Assembly: GCA_036873135.1 (NCBI GenBank)
Contig: JAPTYO010000004.1
Span: 38,039,105-38,103,104 of the forward strand
Length of the DNA: 64,000 nucleotides
Direction: 5' to 3'
Source: Clarkia xantiana subsp. parviflora
Taxonomy: Eukaryota; Streptophyta; Magnoliopsida; Myrtales; Onagraceae
This document shows, in pieces, positions 22,729 to 35,095 of the stretch. The translations under genes were made by a program, and so were the position numbers. Position 1 is the first letter of the stretch, and every line of letters begins with the position of its first letter. The notes under the pieces were generated by a model. The model saw only the letters and a list, made by a program, of their open reading frames with translations. It was not told the DNA's origin and did not search any database.

Positions 22729-24671
22729 AGTGACGAGGTAAAAGCCTTGGCCTCATCAGATAATCTCCCCCTGGCTATGTTAGCTATAGGATATCTTGAC
22801 CCCCGACTTTCCTTCTCTGGAGAGTACCGTTTGGGTGGAACTCCCCTATTTGCCCTCGGAGGTAGTACATATCCTTTTATAGTCTCCTCCTGGATTGGTT
22901 CCGTGGATTGTTCTTCGACTGTTTCACGATGATTAGAGGAAACGAAAGGACTTTCAGGGCGTTCAGAGTTACTTACCTCGGGCACCAGGTTGGGAGGAAT
23001 CTCTTCTGTGACATTGGGTTCTGCGGGTTGTATTGGAGTGGCTTTGGTACTGTGATCTTCTTCTCCTATAACTACCTCGGAAGATGGTACCCAGCTCAGC
23101 CAACTCAGTGTGTCTAAATGTGGTGTCCCCTTCTGACCACCAGATTGGCTGTGATAAAAATACTCGGTCTCAAGGAAGGTACAGTTCATGGTGGTGACTA
23201 TATGACAGTTTCGGGGATTGTAGCACCTGTATCCCTTTTGATTGACACCGTACCCCACAAAGACACATTTTCAGCACATGGATCAAACTTATTACGATGG
23301 ATTTTGGGAACGTGGACAAAGACAGAGCAATCAAATATTCTTGGTTGTAGAGTAAGGATCGGAGGTATAGGGGTGAAATCGGACAATGTTTGTAATGGGG
23401 TTTTGAGTTGGAGGAATTTTGTGGGAAGTCTGTTCAAAAGATATGTAGCAGTAGCAAGAGCTTCTGGCCAAAAGGACTTTGGGACTCGAGACTCAAGTAA
23501 GAGAGCTTGCGTCATCTCTAAAAGAATCCGGTTTTTTCTTTCAGCCACACCATTTTGTTTGGGAGTGTGCGGACACGTGGTTTGATGAACTAGCCCTTTA
23601 GATTGAAAAAACTTCTTCATTGAGGTGTTAACAAACTCCCCCCCCATTATCAGACCGCAAGACTTTGATATGGTGATTGAATTGAGTTAGGATCATGGCA
23701 TAAAAGAGGGAGAACTTTTCGTGAACCTCTGACTTATGTTTAAGAAAATATACCCACGTCATCCGAGTGCAATCATCCACAAATATAAGGAAAAAACGAA
23801 ACCCTTGCCCCCCCACAACAGGGGCCGGTCCCCATACATCAGAATGAACTAGTGAAAAAGGTACGAACGATCTAGTATTATTGGGTTTATAACTTTGTCT
23901 ATGGCTTTTGGCAAACATACAAGTCCCACAATGCCATTCATTATTCAAAGGAAATAACCTTGGAAATAGAAGCTGTAGATAACCCGTGGAGGGGTGCCCC
24001 AATCTGCGATGCCATAGCCAGGCCTCCCGATATGTAGTCCCGCTAGCTATCATCACAGTACCTTGTTGAGTCACATCGTCCACGTATTACAACCCTTGGT
24101 GCTCAGTGCCACGTCCAATAATCACCCCCGTCCTGATGTCCTGTAAGATACAAAAAAAGGGTACATTAATACCGTACAATCAAGTTCCTTCGTCACATGA
24201 CTAATTGACAATAATTTATGTGTTAACGGAGGCACATAAAGACAATTTGATAATCTCATCGTGGAGGAGATCTCAACCGTCCCCCCCCCCTTGCACGGGT
24301 ATTACTCCCCCATTAGCGGCTTGAACATGTGTTTTGTTTGGCACAGACAGAGACATAATGTCAGATATATCAAATGTCATGCTGTCGGTTGCACCACAGT
24401 CAAAGATCCAGGACTTGTTTTGCTGCTTATTAAAGTTCTGGGCTGAATTGACACTACTTAAAGTTGCTGGGGTAATATTGAAAGGTTTGGAAGAATTTCC
24501 AAACCCTATACCTGCTCCTCCTTTCTCTGGCGCCGCTGAACCAAAATTAGATTGAGAGGAAGTTCTTGCTCTCCATCGCGCTGAAGACTCAGATGCCCTC
24601 ATGTCTGCTTTCTTTTCCGTCGAGCCTCCTCCCAGCGCAGCCACGGGCGAGCCTTCTCCCAGCGCAGCCAC
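22729..24671 (-). pseudogene. copia 2 protease, GAG-pre-integrase and integrase
   Basis: The protease region at 24273-24671 has WIFDCGATDSM, with Cys where the family has the Ser or Thr of DSG/DTG. GAG-pre-integrase plus the core start lie at 24083-23628 (LWHRRLGHPSTGYLQLL, LVHSDVWGPAPVV, VLRSDNGG), and the rest of the core at 23647-23198 (HTPKQNGVAERKNRILLE). A linker to RT follows (23258-22671, PPRANRGVPPKRYSPE). Several frame breaks. Confidence 0.88.
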
Positions 24672-25777
24672 GGGCGAGCTTCCCCCAGCGCAGCCACGGC
24701 CATTCCTAGCGCCGCCTCTTCTTCGTCGTTGAAGGCGACGTCGCTCCGGCTTCCGGTGGTGGCGCTGCCTACGGCGGTGGCTCCTTTCTTGTGGCCATCA
24801 ATCCACCAATCGGGATACCCACGTAATTCGAAGCAATCATCTTTGGTATGTCTGGTTTTTCCACGTTGGCTGCACTTCAGTCGTGATTTATCCACCTGAG
24901 ATGGTCGGCTGTTCTGTCGGTCGTTCTGTTTATTACCTGTGTCTGACCGAAGATGCACCTTTGAAACGAGTCTGATGCCTGCGGTGTCGCCTGGCCGAGC
25001 GACCCTTAATCCGGCCGCCACGCCTTGCTGTGATGACGACGAAAGGATGTTCTGGTGGGCTGTTTCTTTCCGAACAGCGGCGTAGGCTTTTTCAACCGAA
25101 GGTAGAGGGTCCCATCGAAGCATTTCTCGTTTAATGGAGTCATATTGTTGGTCAATGGCATTCAAAAACTGAAATAATTTTTGTTCGGCTCTGAGCTTGT
25201 TATATGTCGCGATGTCTTCGGCACAAATCATTGGGTTTGGATCTCTTCGCTCGATCTTTCCCCAAACTCCCTGCGTCACAATCCAGAAATCCTCGAGAGG
25301 TATCCCATTCTGTTTTAATTCATTCTCTTTGACGTGCAAATCAAATGTCTGTAGCTTGTCTTTCCCGCTGCCGTATGTGACCACAAGAGCATCCCACAAC
25401 GAATTTGCTGTTGGAAACTCGGTCAGGTTACTTGCGAGTGCGGGTTCAATGTTCTGTATAAGCCACGAAAAAACGACAAGATCATCTTGTTCCTAGCGTT
25501 CGTAACTGTCACCTGTCTGTTCTGGCTGTGGTGACTTCCCTAACAGATGTCCTAAGAGTGCCTTGGATCTTCCTCCAATGGCTATTCGAATCATACAAGC
25601 CCATAGTGCATAGTTTTGGCTATTTAACTTAACACTGATTTGCAGGCTGTCCGATAAGTTTTGTTTGGGGGTTTGGTTTTGGGAATTGAGACTCAATTTG
25701 ATGAGTTTGGCTATTTGAGTTGTCAGGTCGTCATTGTTGATGCCTGTTTGGTTGGTGGAGCTATCATCGTCAGACAT
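24599..25777 (-). pseudogene. copia 2 gag (UBN2-like capsid with zinc knuckle)
   Basis: It starts at 25777 (MSDDDSSTNQTG). A stop interrupts near 25493 and the frame reopens at 25399 with a capsid-like region (RAEQKLFQFLNAIDQQYDSI, then MLRWDPLPSVEKAYA). The zinc knuckle reads CSQRGKTRHTKDDC, a CCHC motif with one spacing anomaly. A 27-bp direct repeat (ARPWLRWEK/EE) at about 24620-24700 adds Arg/Trp-rich repeats at the gag end. Confidence 0.85.
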
Positions 25778-25874
25778 GGTAGCTTAATTTAGGTGTGATG
25801 GAAGGAAAAATTGGTAGATGATTAGCATTAAGAAAAAATCGGTCCTTGAACCGTTTGAACCTGCTCTGATACAA

Positions 25875-26054
25875 TGATAACTTGTAAACTTTCTTATTCA
25901 TATAATCTGTGATACAAGTGTTTATGTAGGAAATGCTGGAGCTAATTAGGAAAGGTAATACAAGGAAATGTAATATTACTATATTACTCTATTCCTAAAT
26001 TACATAGTTTCCCTATTTGCTATTTCCTAATCTGTGTTTTATTCCTTTCTGACA
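25875..26054 (-). repeat. 5' LTR of copia element 2
   Basis: 180 bp, tgataacttg to ttctgaca on the plus strand. The tRNA-Met-type primer-site complement abuts its left edge. Short for a copia LTR but within the known range. Confidence 0.8.
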
Positions 26055-26221
26055 AAACCTATGTTTACCAGATCAATTTTGTACAGCTTCGTTCAAAGAT
26101 GAAAGTCCATGGATATCAGATAATGGGGATATCATATATTATGTAAAAATTCATAATGTGGACATAACTCTTCAGATAAGGAACAAACCTGACGATATTT
26201 AACAATTATTAACACATAACT
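26055..26221. other. short spacer between copia elements 2 and 3
   Basis: 167 bp of AT-rich sequence with no feature. Its last five bases, taact, are the probable left copy of the copia 3 target duplication. Confidence 0.5.
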
Positions 26222-26530
26222 TAATTTGTGAGAGCCAAACCCTAGAAACAGAAGTGTAAAGGAGACGAAGACTTCGGGTCCTCAGGTGAATTCCTTCATT
26301 TTGGTCACCCCGCCTTTAATACCTAGAAACAATCTACAAAACCCAGTTTACAACACACACTTGAAGGAATAGCCAAAGAAGCCCCTAAACACATGGAAGT
26401 CCAACAAAACAGCCCTTAACGCAACTAACTAAACTAAAAAAAAAAAGTCATCAACAAAATACAACACAAGCAATAACAAACAAGTCCCCAAGGAAACAGA
26501 TTGTAACACAGAAGGCCCTAAACTTCAACA
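26222..26530 (-). repeat. 3' LTR of copia element 3
   Basis: The plus strand runs taatttgtgagag to aacttcaaca. The complement of ccctccctcaatctg (the purine tract) lies directly right of it. On the minus strand it starts TG as expected but does not end in a clear CA. Confidence 0.8.
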
Positions 26531-28045
26531 CCCTCCCTCAATCTGAAGCCTAGGTATATTCATGGACATCCTCCTCTTCAAACTGCTCTTCTTACCAAAC
26601 AAGTTCTTCAAGCCAAGCAACCCTGCAATATGATAATGTACCTTTCTAGCCAGCGCCTTTGTAAAAATATCCGCAAGTTGCTCTCCAGTCCTAACATATC
26701 TCAAATCAACAACATTAGCAAAAAGCATATCTCTAATAAAATGACATTTGACCTCAATATGCTTTGTCCTTTCATGAAAAACAGGATTTCTAGCAATCTG
26801 CATTGCTGCAGTACTATCACAGTGCAACACGGAGGGGCCAGTTTGTTCAAAACCTAACTCCCTCAATAAGTTCATCAACCAAATAATCTCAGAAAGAGCC
26901 TTACCAGTGCTGATATACCCAGCTTCTGCAGAAGATAAGGAAACAGTTTCCCGTTTCTTTACTTTCCAGGAAACCAGAGAGGAACCAAGCTTAATACAAT
27001 ATCCTGTAACTGACCTCATCGTTAAAACACAACCAGCCCAATCAGAGTCAGAATAAGCATTCAATTTAACATCAGAAGTAGAGTCCAGAAACAATCCTTT
27101 TCCAGGCTCAGATTTGATATATCTCACAACTCTTAAAGCAGCCTGCATATGAGACTCCTTAGGATCTTCCATAAATTGACTCAAATTCTGAACAACAAAA
27201 CTAATATAAGGACGAGTCATGGTCAAATACAACAGTTTCCCTATCAGCCTTCTATGAATACTGACATCACTTAGGGGAAGATCAACATAATTGAGCTTCA
27301 AATGTTTATTATAAGCTCTAGTGGTTAGCTTCAGACCAAATTTCATAGGGTTTCTTGCATTTTTACAACCAAGAAGACCAGTTTCACTAATAAGATCTAT
27401 GGCATACTTTCTTTGACAGAGCACTATTCCAGAACTGGATCTAGATACCTCAATGCCTAGAAAGTATTTAAGTTCACCTAGATCCTTCATTTTGAAGCAA
27501 GACACCCTTAAGTTCAGAAATGAGTCTACCACTTTTACCAGTGATTAACAAATCATCAACATACACAAGCAAAACAACTAATTCAGATTCAACAGATTGT
27601 AAACATGGAATAATCAAGTTTGGACTGAGAATATCCAGAATCAATCAAGGTTCACACAACATCAAATTCCACTGTCTAGAAGCCTGTTTTAAACCATATA
27701 GGGATTTCAGTAATCTGCAAACAACCCCCCATGATTACTGAAGCCCTGAGGCAAATGCATATAAACCTCTTCCACCAAGTCACCTTGTAAAAAAGCATTG
27801 TAAACATCCATCTCAAATAAAGGACAAGTATGAATAGAAGCCAAAGCTAACACAATTCTAATAGTATTCATTTTTGTAACAGGAGAGAAAGTCTCAAAAT
27901 AGTGAATACCAAGCTGCTGCTTATAACCTTTGGCTACTAATCTAGCTTTATGCCTTTCTAATGAGGCATCAGATTTAAATTTAAGCTTATAAACCCACTT
28001 ACATCCTATTGCTATCTTACCAGGGGAAGAGGAACTAACTCCCAA
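26525..28045 (-). pseudogene. copia 3 reverse transcriptase and RNase H
   Basis: The RT start is at 28045-27707 (KIAIGCKWVYKLKFK, HKARLVAKGYKQ). The catalytic [11 protein letters not shown] is still spelled out at about 27541-27573 but lies between frame breaks. From 27532 a 335-codon frame gives the RT end ([18 protein letters not shown]) and RNase H ([40 protein letters not shown]). At least two frame breaks in the RT palm prevent a functional enzyme. Confidence 0.9.
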
Positions 28046-29788
28046 GTTCCATTAGCTTCCAATGCCTCTATTTGCTCCTGCATTGCCCTTACCCAAGATG
28101 GGTCTTTGGATGCTTCATGGAAGCTAGCTGGTTCACTCAACTCAGAGATGTTAGTCAAGAAACATTTATAAGAATGTGAAACACCAGCATAAGAAACAAA
28201 GTCAGTAATAGGATACTGAGTAGAACACTTTCCAACCACATAATCATGGAGATGAGATGGGACTTTTTTTATGTCTAGTGGACCTACTCAGCTCAGGAAC
28301 CACGGTAAAACTATGAACATGTTCATCATCTGGATTGGGAACAATTTCATCAGAACTAGAATGTTCATCATCTGATGAGGGAATTGAAGGGACAATGCTA
28401 CCAGAATCAGGATCATCAGCCAACACATCAGAACTATGCTGATTAATATGATTTTTCTGATATAAAATCAGTAGGATCTTCATAGAATCTAGATCTGGGT
28501 GTACTTGTGCCAAAAATGGGTAACAAATCAGGCTTGCTTTTCTCAAAAGGGAATATATCTTCATGAAAAACCACATCTCTACTCACAAACCAACTGCTCT
28601 TATTCAAATCATATAGTTTATATCCCTTTTGAGTGGAAGAATAACCAAGAAAAACACAAACTATTGCACGAGAAGCAAGCTTGTCTGAAACCATCAGATT
28701 TTTAGCGTAAGCAAGACATCCAAAAACCCTTAAATGCTCAATACTGATTGCCTTTCCTTTTAAAATTTCAAGGGTCATTTTCCTTCCAAAAGAGGAGAAG
28801 GCGTAAAATTAATAAGATGGCAAGCAGTTAAAACACAATCACCCCAAAATCTGTTTGGAAGAAAACTTTGCAACTTGAGTGCCCTAGCTACTCCCAAAAG
28901 ATGTCTATGTTTTCGTTCAAATCTTCCATTTTTTTGTGGGGTATAAGAGCAGCTGCTCTGATGTATAATACCCTTTTTTTGAAAAAACAGACTCAGTTGC
29001 TCATTAAAAAATTCTCCCCCATTGTCAGTTCTAGAAATCTTAACATGTTTTTCAAATTAGGTACTAATCATGGCAACAAAGTTCTGTAAAATAATTGGGA
29101 CATCAGATTTGAATTGCATAAGAAAAACCCAAGTAAGTCTAAAGTAATCATCCACCAAAGTAAGAAAAAAACGCTTGTTATCATAAGTTGGTGTATGATA
29201 TGGCCCCCACACATCAGCGTGAATGAGATCAAAGATAGAAATAGCTTTTGAATCAGATAATGGAAAAGATGGCCTAATGATCTTAGCCTTGGGACACACA
29301 GAACAATGCTGTAAATGAACTTGTTTATTCTGATAACAATCTAAAGAGGCAACATGTTTTAAAATTTGAACAGAGGCATGCCCAAACCTCCTATGCCATA
29401 ACATGGGCTTATTAAAAGAAGATTTTAGAGAAACATGCTCAACTTTATTGCTTGGCATAACAGAATAGTAAATACCTGAATCCTCTTTAAAAGTCCCCAA
29501 GACCTTCCAATTTGAGAGGTCCCGCAAAATAGCAAGTTTTGGAAAAAAAGTTGCAGAACAATTCAGATCCTTAGTCAATTTTGAAACAGAAAGGAGATTC
29601 TATTTGAAATCTTGTGAAAAAAGCACATTCTGCAACTTCAAATCATGAAAAATCGTGTGGTCACCAATGCTTTCAACATTAGCAAAAGAGCAATTGGGTA
29701 ATTAGACTCTGGAACCCTTAACCAAACTCAAATTGTTCAACCATTTGGAATTGTTAGTCATATGGTTTGTGGCTCTAGTGTCAATTAT
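28046..29788 (-). pseudogene. copia 3 protease remnant and integrase
   Basis: After gag, the protease active site reads stop-IIDTRATNHMTNNS (29720-29790 region). The family motif W-I-x-D-S/T-G has become stop and D-T-R. GAG-pre-integrase and the core start lie at 29578-29057 (MLWHRRFGHASVQILK, CSVCPKAKI, LIHADVWGPYHTP). The integrase end and linker lie at 28778-28012 (LRVFGCLAYAKNL, FLGYSSTQKGYKLYD). Several frameshifts. Confidence 0.85.
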
Positions 29789-31021
29789 TCAAGAGTTATT
29801 AAAACTATTTTTAGAAGAGTTGAGAGATATACCTGCAACATTGGCATTGGAAGTGCCAACTGTTGCTGTCTGTGCCATAGGGTTGCTCAATTGCCCAATA
29901 GTGTCCATCGGCTTCTCAAAATGGTCATTGGTGAAGAGGATGTAATTCCACCCTGCACTCCCACCAGGAAGGCTTGCAGATGTCACATTGCTTGCTGAAG
30001 CATCAAATTCCATGCCACCGTTCACACCAGAGGCAACACTGGATTGATTTTCTACAGTCTTTCCCTTTGATGCATCACGATATTTAAAACAGTTCTCCTT
30101 ACAAAGCCCCTTTTTCTTGCAGTAATCACACCCTCTTGAATAGCATCTATCAGTACTGTGTCCCTTCCTTTTACATAAGTCACACACAACATTGAAAAAT
30201 GGATTTTTCTTCACGCCACCATTAACACCACTATTAGCACTTAAAATGTTCCCAACAGAAGCAACATCAGAGGTGACAGTCTTGTGGCTTTCCTCTTGAG
30301 TCAACATTTTGTAGGCTTGATTAACAGAGGGTAATGGATCAAGCAACAACAGTTGACTCCTAACAGTGGAGTAAGAATCACTGAGTCCCATAAAAATTTG
30401 GAAAATCCGCAGGTTATCTTTATGCTCAAGATGTCTTTTGAAGAGATCTTCCTCAATATGTGGCAAAGCACAAGCAGAATCAAACTCAGCCCACAGGTAT
30501 TTCAGTTTGGTGAAAAAAGAGGAAACATAATCTAAACCTTGTCTAGTAAGAGTGATATCCCTGTGAAGCTGATAGGTTCTAGATCCATTTCTCTTATCGA
30601 ATCTTTCCTTCAAATCAGACCATGCCTTAGAAGCACTAGTCGTATACATGATGTCGTTCCCAAAATTGCGACTAACAGAGTTCAAGATCCATCCAAAAAC
30701 CACAGTGTTGCATCTATCCCACAAATAATGCAAAGAAGATTAGAAATTATCACGAGAGCAGGATCCATTCACAAAACCTAATTTGTTCTTGCCATGTAAT
30801 ATAATGAACAGAGCCCTACTCCACATCGGATAGTTCTCAGATCCAGTCAAACGATCAGAAACCACAGTCATGCTAGGGTTATCCGAGGCATGCAGATATA
30901 CAGGATGTTGTGAATGTACCTCTGGATACGATTCGAGACCGATTACCTTCTTTCCTGAGGTGGAATCCTCAAGATTCTTCTTTCCTGAGGTGGAATCCTC
31001 AAGATTCTTCTCCTCGGCCAT
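29789..31021 (-). pseudogene. copia 3 gag with one in-frame stop
   Basis: It starts at 31021 (MAEEKNLEDSTSGKK, whose ten-residue unit is duplicated by a 30-bp repeat). One TAA at 30740-30742 interrupts an otherwise continuous frame to 29789. The capsid part contains LTGSENYPMWSRAL, FDKRNGSRTYQLHRDI and SQLLLLDPLPSVNQAY. The nucleocapsid has CDLCKRKGHSTDRC, a perfect CCHC knuckle, and a Cys-rich follow-up. Confidence 0.9.
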
Positions 31022-31259
31022 GAGAAAAACGAAACGTCACTAGATACGTCAACGGAAAGATCAAAAGAGGTAGATCGAAGCGTCGCGAACACAGAAAATC
31101 GCGATAAGAAGAATCGCCACAGAAGGAAGATGAACCGTCGGGGCAAACACAGGAGAGAATGAACAAGATGAAGCCAAGATCGTGAAGGGAAGACAGCTAC
31201 GAAAGCGATTAACGCAAAGGATCACGAACGCGAAGGATCGCGTTGCTCTGATTCCATAT

Positions 31260-31562
31260 TAATTTGTGAGAGCTAAACCCTAGAAACAGAAGTGTAAAAG
31301 AGACGAAGACTTCGGGTCCTCATGTGAATTCCTTCATTTGGTCACCCTCGCCTACCTAGAAATAATCTACAAAACCCAGTTTACAACACACACTTGAAGA
31401 AATAGCCAATGAAGCCCCTAAACACACGGAAGTCCAACAAAACAGCCCTTAACACAACTAACTAAACTAAACAAAAAAGCTCTCAACAAAATACAACACA
31501 AGTAATAACAAACAAGTCCCCAAGGAAACAGGTTGTAACACAGAAGGCCCTAAACTTCAACA
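31260..31562 (-). repeat. 5' LTR of copia element 3
   Basis: 303 bp, taatttgtgagagc to cttcaaca on the plus strand. The primer-site complement lies just left of it. Confidence 0.8.
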
Positions 31563-34430
31563 TGACTAACTGCATTTCCATGTTGGCTATCATATTGAAC
31601 TTGAACAATATATCTAGACCTTTTGGCATATTTCTGAAGTAAATATATATCAAAACCAGCACAACGAAACAACAATTGAAGGTACATTTGAGGCAATTAG
31701 CAATAGATATCTTTCTAATATGTAATAATGTAATAGGATACCTTTAAAATGAGCGAAATAAATGTGTATGTCTTCTTTTGGATCAAACCTTCGGTCCATC
31801 TGCAACTGGGTCTAACTTGTCAAACTACAATAACAATATGCAATGCAATAGACCTAAAATAGCTAATGAAATAACAAACCTGCAATGTACTTTTTATAAC
31901 ACCAAGCATCAAACCAAGCCCCTTGCCAACCAATAGGCTATGCTCTGTAGGGGATGTAAAGAAAAAACCCTTTAATGATTGAGACGAATAACAGATTGCA
32001 GAAGAATGTAACCAAATGATGCATGCTGCAGAAAACTACATGGCATGGAAGCACCTTATACCAAAAAATAAAGCGAAGACCCTCAGAGTCAATCAAAATG
32101 CTTCAAAAGGATATTGGATCACATAAAAAATAAACTTTGAAGTCCCACCTATGGTTTGCACCCTCTCAATAAGTGGCTTCACGCAAATAGTTTGAAGTGG
32201 TATGAATATCTGAGGAGGAAGTCTTTGCTCTTTCAGATATTGTGGACAAATAGAAGGTTAAAATTCAAAAACTAGTCAAACATGGCAACAATACCACATT
32301 TTTTTCTTAATAAACTAAGCACCCATCATTACAAAACAACCATTTCGAACAATTCAATTCACTTTAAATGATAGTCTAACTATTTTCCTTTTCTTTGTGG
32401 ATCTCAGAAAAAATCTTTACCAACCAACTTTTGAGGACGAAATTGCTCAAACCTCACAAATCATCAAGATCCTTGGATTAAATAGAAGAATGAATCCAGA
32501 GAATAGATAAATAATCAATAGATAAAAAAAAAAAAGCATGCTAGGATAGCATGTTAGATTATTAGTACGTTGATACATTCTTGCCCATTCTATTCGTCGT
32601 GAGCAACGAAAGAATACATAAACCTACCCATAGCAACCGTGACAGCAAGGTTGTACTTTATTAGTCCAAATAATATTATTCCATCAAAGATATTCTTATT
32701 AGATCAATTTTTTACTGCTTTAATTATTTATATCTAAAAGTGATATATTAACAACAGGAAAATAAGAGCAGCATCTAGCAGTGAAAGTAAAGTGTTACAA
32801 AAAAAATCTATAAAGGAAGTAAGTAAAAGTTATACGTTATATTTTTATATTTTCAGATACAGATACCTGACAAATTGAGGTATTACCTCTATTTATCTCT
32901 TATTATTGACATTGTAATCATCCACGTAACAAACATAAGCTTTAGCTGCTTAGAAATGTAATTTTGTAAAAGAATTATGAGATGATAACCATGAACTCAA
33001 ACATAGTCATCTTCAGGACAGGTAGCTTCCATAACCTTGTCTGCAAAAATATATTTCGAGACACACATACCTGCAAAAGAGATGAGTTGAAATCGATCTC
33101 CACGGTTTCCGCACATAGGAATCATGTAATGAAAGAAAGGCCACAATCAAACATCCAGTTTGAGATCGCTAAGAGAGCAGACCTTGTCAAAGAGATCCCA
33201 AAGAAAGCCTACAAAAATATGAAGATGAGGTTATTTAAAACCATATGTAAGAATATGCATCCATATCCCATGCTTCTAACTACTTGAATGTTGAATTCAA
33301 GGAATTTTGAGGAAAAGCAAGATTTTTTAGTCCGAGAAAAACTGGAATCTCCGTTTAATTGCAGATCTGTGACAAAGTTGAAGAGTCGTGAATTGCATAT
33401 CGGTGACGAAGGTGAAGAATCAGACAACAAAATGAAATAAACAACAGATTTTACCTTCCATCAGAAAAATAGTGTAAAGTAACAGCAGCAGTAGAAAATT
33501 CCATATTGAGAATGAAAAAAAAAGGAATAGATAGGTCCATATTTTTATCAGATAGATAACTAAAATGAATGAAAATTGCCTACAAATCAATTTTCCATAA
33601 TTCCGCAAAAAATAACTTGTGAAAGCAGCTAAATTGTTGTCCATATGGAATCGTCAGTCCATATCAACACAATTTATACTGAAGATATTTACTTGCTCAT
33701 CTTAAATGAAAAAGAAACACATTTCATGATGCAAAATTGATCAATTCTGAAATTGCTTATTGGTTTCTTGAATTATGATTCAACTATCTCAATTGTCAAA
33801 ACCTATAATATGTACAGTAGAATTCATTTAAAAAAATTGATTTTTTTTTTTTTTACCTTCTATGAGAAATGAAAGAACAACAACCCAAGTAGATTGCGAC
33901 GACATAGGATGCTGCGGCATAGCAGGGCAAGGCAGGTACATTGGGAAGAAATGTAAACTTCGTAAACTGGTGGGTCGCAGCAATTAAGGATGCACATAAA
34001 TCATAACAGCCCGGTGGAGGTGTAACCGTGCTGTGGAAGTGTAACAACCGAAAGCACAATGGAAGTGTAATAGACAATAACCTAGAGGCTAGAAGATAGA
34101 AACGGTCGATTAGAAACCGTTTGTAACAGAAGCGATTAAAAAACAGACATTAGAAACAGCTACGGAGGCAACGAGAAAATCTCAATCGGACGGTTGAAGT
34201 GTAATGATCTGAATGGAGGTGGATCTAAGGTAATGGAGGACGGTTGAAGTTGAAAAATCTGAAGGGAGGCGCATCTAGGGTGAAGGCAGAGGATTTTTGA
34301 AGCGCGTGTACATTCAGGACAGAGGCATGACTGAAGCGGGGAGGGAAACTTCTTTAGCGCATGAGTATGACGATCCAATCAAATTAGTAATTGCTGACAT
34401 GACACTCGATTAGCAGCCTAATTAAAGTCT
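31563..34430. other. AT-rich spacer with one gene fragment
   Basis: Apart from the SMC1-like exon at 32093-32248 I recognise nothing. Frames at 32982-33287 (plus) and 33209-33430, 33420-33644, 33853-34077 and 34160-34378 (minus) lack domain signatures. Some minus-strand pieces near 31870-31990 and 33000-33190 sit beside splice-like signals and may be more decayed exons, which I cannot name. Confidence 0.4.
32093..32248 (-). pseudogene. SMC1 hinge exon fragment
   Basis: The minus-strand translation reads CPQYLKEQRLPPQIFIPLQ, then KPLIERVQTIGGTSKFIF, then YVIQYPFEAF and a stop. From memory this matches the start of the hinge domain of plant SMC1 (CIKYLKEQRLPP, TFIPLQSVRVK, LRTLGGTAKLVFDVIQ). 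SMC1 is the cohesin ATPase arm protein, and the hinge joins it to SMC3. Only one exon is visible. It stops early and lacks several residues after VIQY, so it is a fragment, possibly carried here by a transposon. I found no flanking hinge exons. Confidence 0.7.
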
Positions 34431-34436
34431 AAGCAT

Positions 34437-34464
34437 CTAAATTATATACTCCGCGCGTTGCGCG
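34437..34464 (-). other. possible decayed Helitron 3' end
   Basis: The palindrome ccgcgcgttgcgcg (34451-34464) lies ten bases from ctaa, which would be CTAG in an intact Helitron end. The missing G makes this weak. Confidence 0.3.
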
Positions 34465-35063
34465 ATATGTATTTTGTTTATAAAATTATCGAAATATTAT
34501 AAAATAAATTTATATTAATAATTATTTTCCTTAGTCTATATTATATGAAATAATTTTTTTAAGCAAATTAAACACTAACACACATTCATTGAAATTGTTG
34601 GAGAAGGTTACTATTAGCAAAAATTGCCCAACATGCACAATATCGAAAAGAAACACCTCTTTAATGATGCTCACTGTAAGTGAAGTTACTTCCGAAAAAA
34701 TTGATTGTAGAAACCATCTTAACATTCCATTCTTAATCGCAACCTTCCAACAAAATGCTTCGGGATTGAACATGTGATAAGTTTGAATGCATGGTATAAC
34801 TTAAATTTACTAAATATTAATCATAGCAGGATGAAGATGGAGGATGGAATGCTTCTAGTGTAACGCTCTAGCAAGGAAGTAAAGTATGATGTAAAACAAC
34901 CAGGATGTTTGAAGTTCATCAAACTTATTAGTAAAGTATGATGGACAATTAATTGCCTCGAGAATAAATAAGTTGTACCAATTCAATTAACTTATTGTAC
35001 ATGTCATTATCTAGTTTTACTACTTGTAAATCTAACATTTATCTCACCCAAATTATATATATA
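34465..35063. other. AT-rich spacer
   Basis: No coding or structural feature recognised. Possibly the body of the decayed Helitron ending at 34437. Confidence 0.35.
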
Positions 35064-35095
35064 CTAGTATTTGCTCAACGCAATGCGCGGGGCTG
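35064..35095 (-). mobile_element. Helitron-like 3' terminus
   Basis: On the minus strand: an imperfect GC-rich hairpin (complement of caacgcaatgcgcggg), a short spacer, then CTAG followed by T (35064-35067 and beyond). The element body would lie to the right. Its 5' end is not resolved. Confidence 0.5.

Larger units (their letters stand above)
21096..26054 (-). mobile_element. Ty1/copia retrotransposon 2, decayed, minus strand
   Basis: The 5' LTR is at 25875-26054 with a primer-site complement (gctctgatacaa, 25863-25874). The 3' LTR survives only as 21096-21190 and is fused to the end of foldback element 2. Gag, protease, integrase, RT and RNase H occur in the standard copia order, in at least six frames broken by stops and frameshifts. 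The purine tract (complement of ctccccctcaa) adjoins the 3' LTR at 21191. Confidence 0.88.
26222..31562 (-). mobile_element. Ty1/copia retrotransposon 3, full length, decayed
   Basis: The LTRs at 26222-26530 and 31260-31562 are about 300 bp with roughly a dozen differences. Flanks taact (26217-26221) and tgact (31563-31567) look like a 5-bp duplication with one change. The primer-site complement (gctctgattcca, 31245-31256) and the purine tract beside 26530 fix the minus orientation. Complete domain order gag, PR, INT, RT, RNase H with scattered stops. Confidence 0.92.

Noticed and set aside
23118..23585. 155-codon plus-strand frame in copia 2
   Set aside because: Antisense shadow of the integrase coding region, which has clear family motifs on the minus strand.
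32982..33287. 101-codon plus-strand frame
   Set aside because: No domain, no conserved pattern, no splice context that joins it to a neighbour; probably chance.
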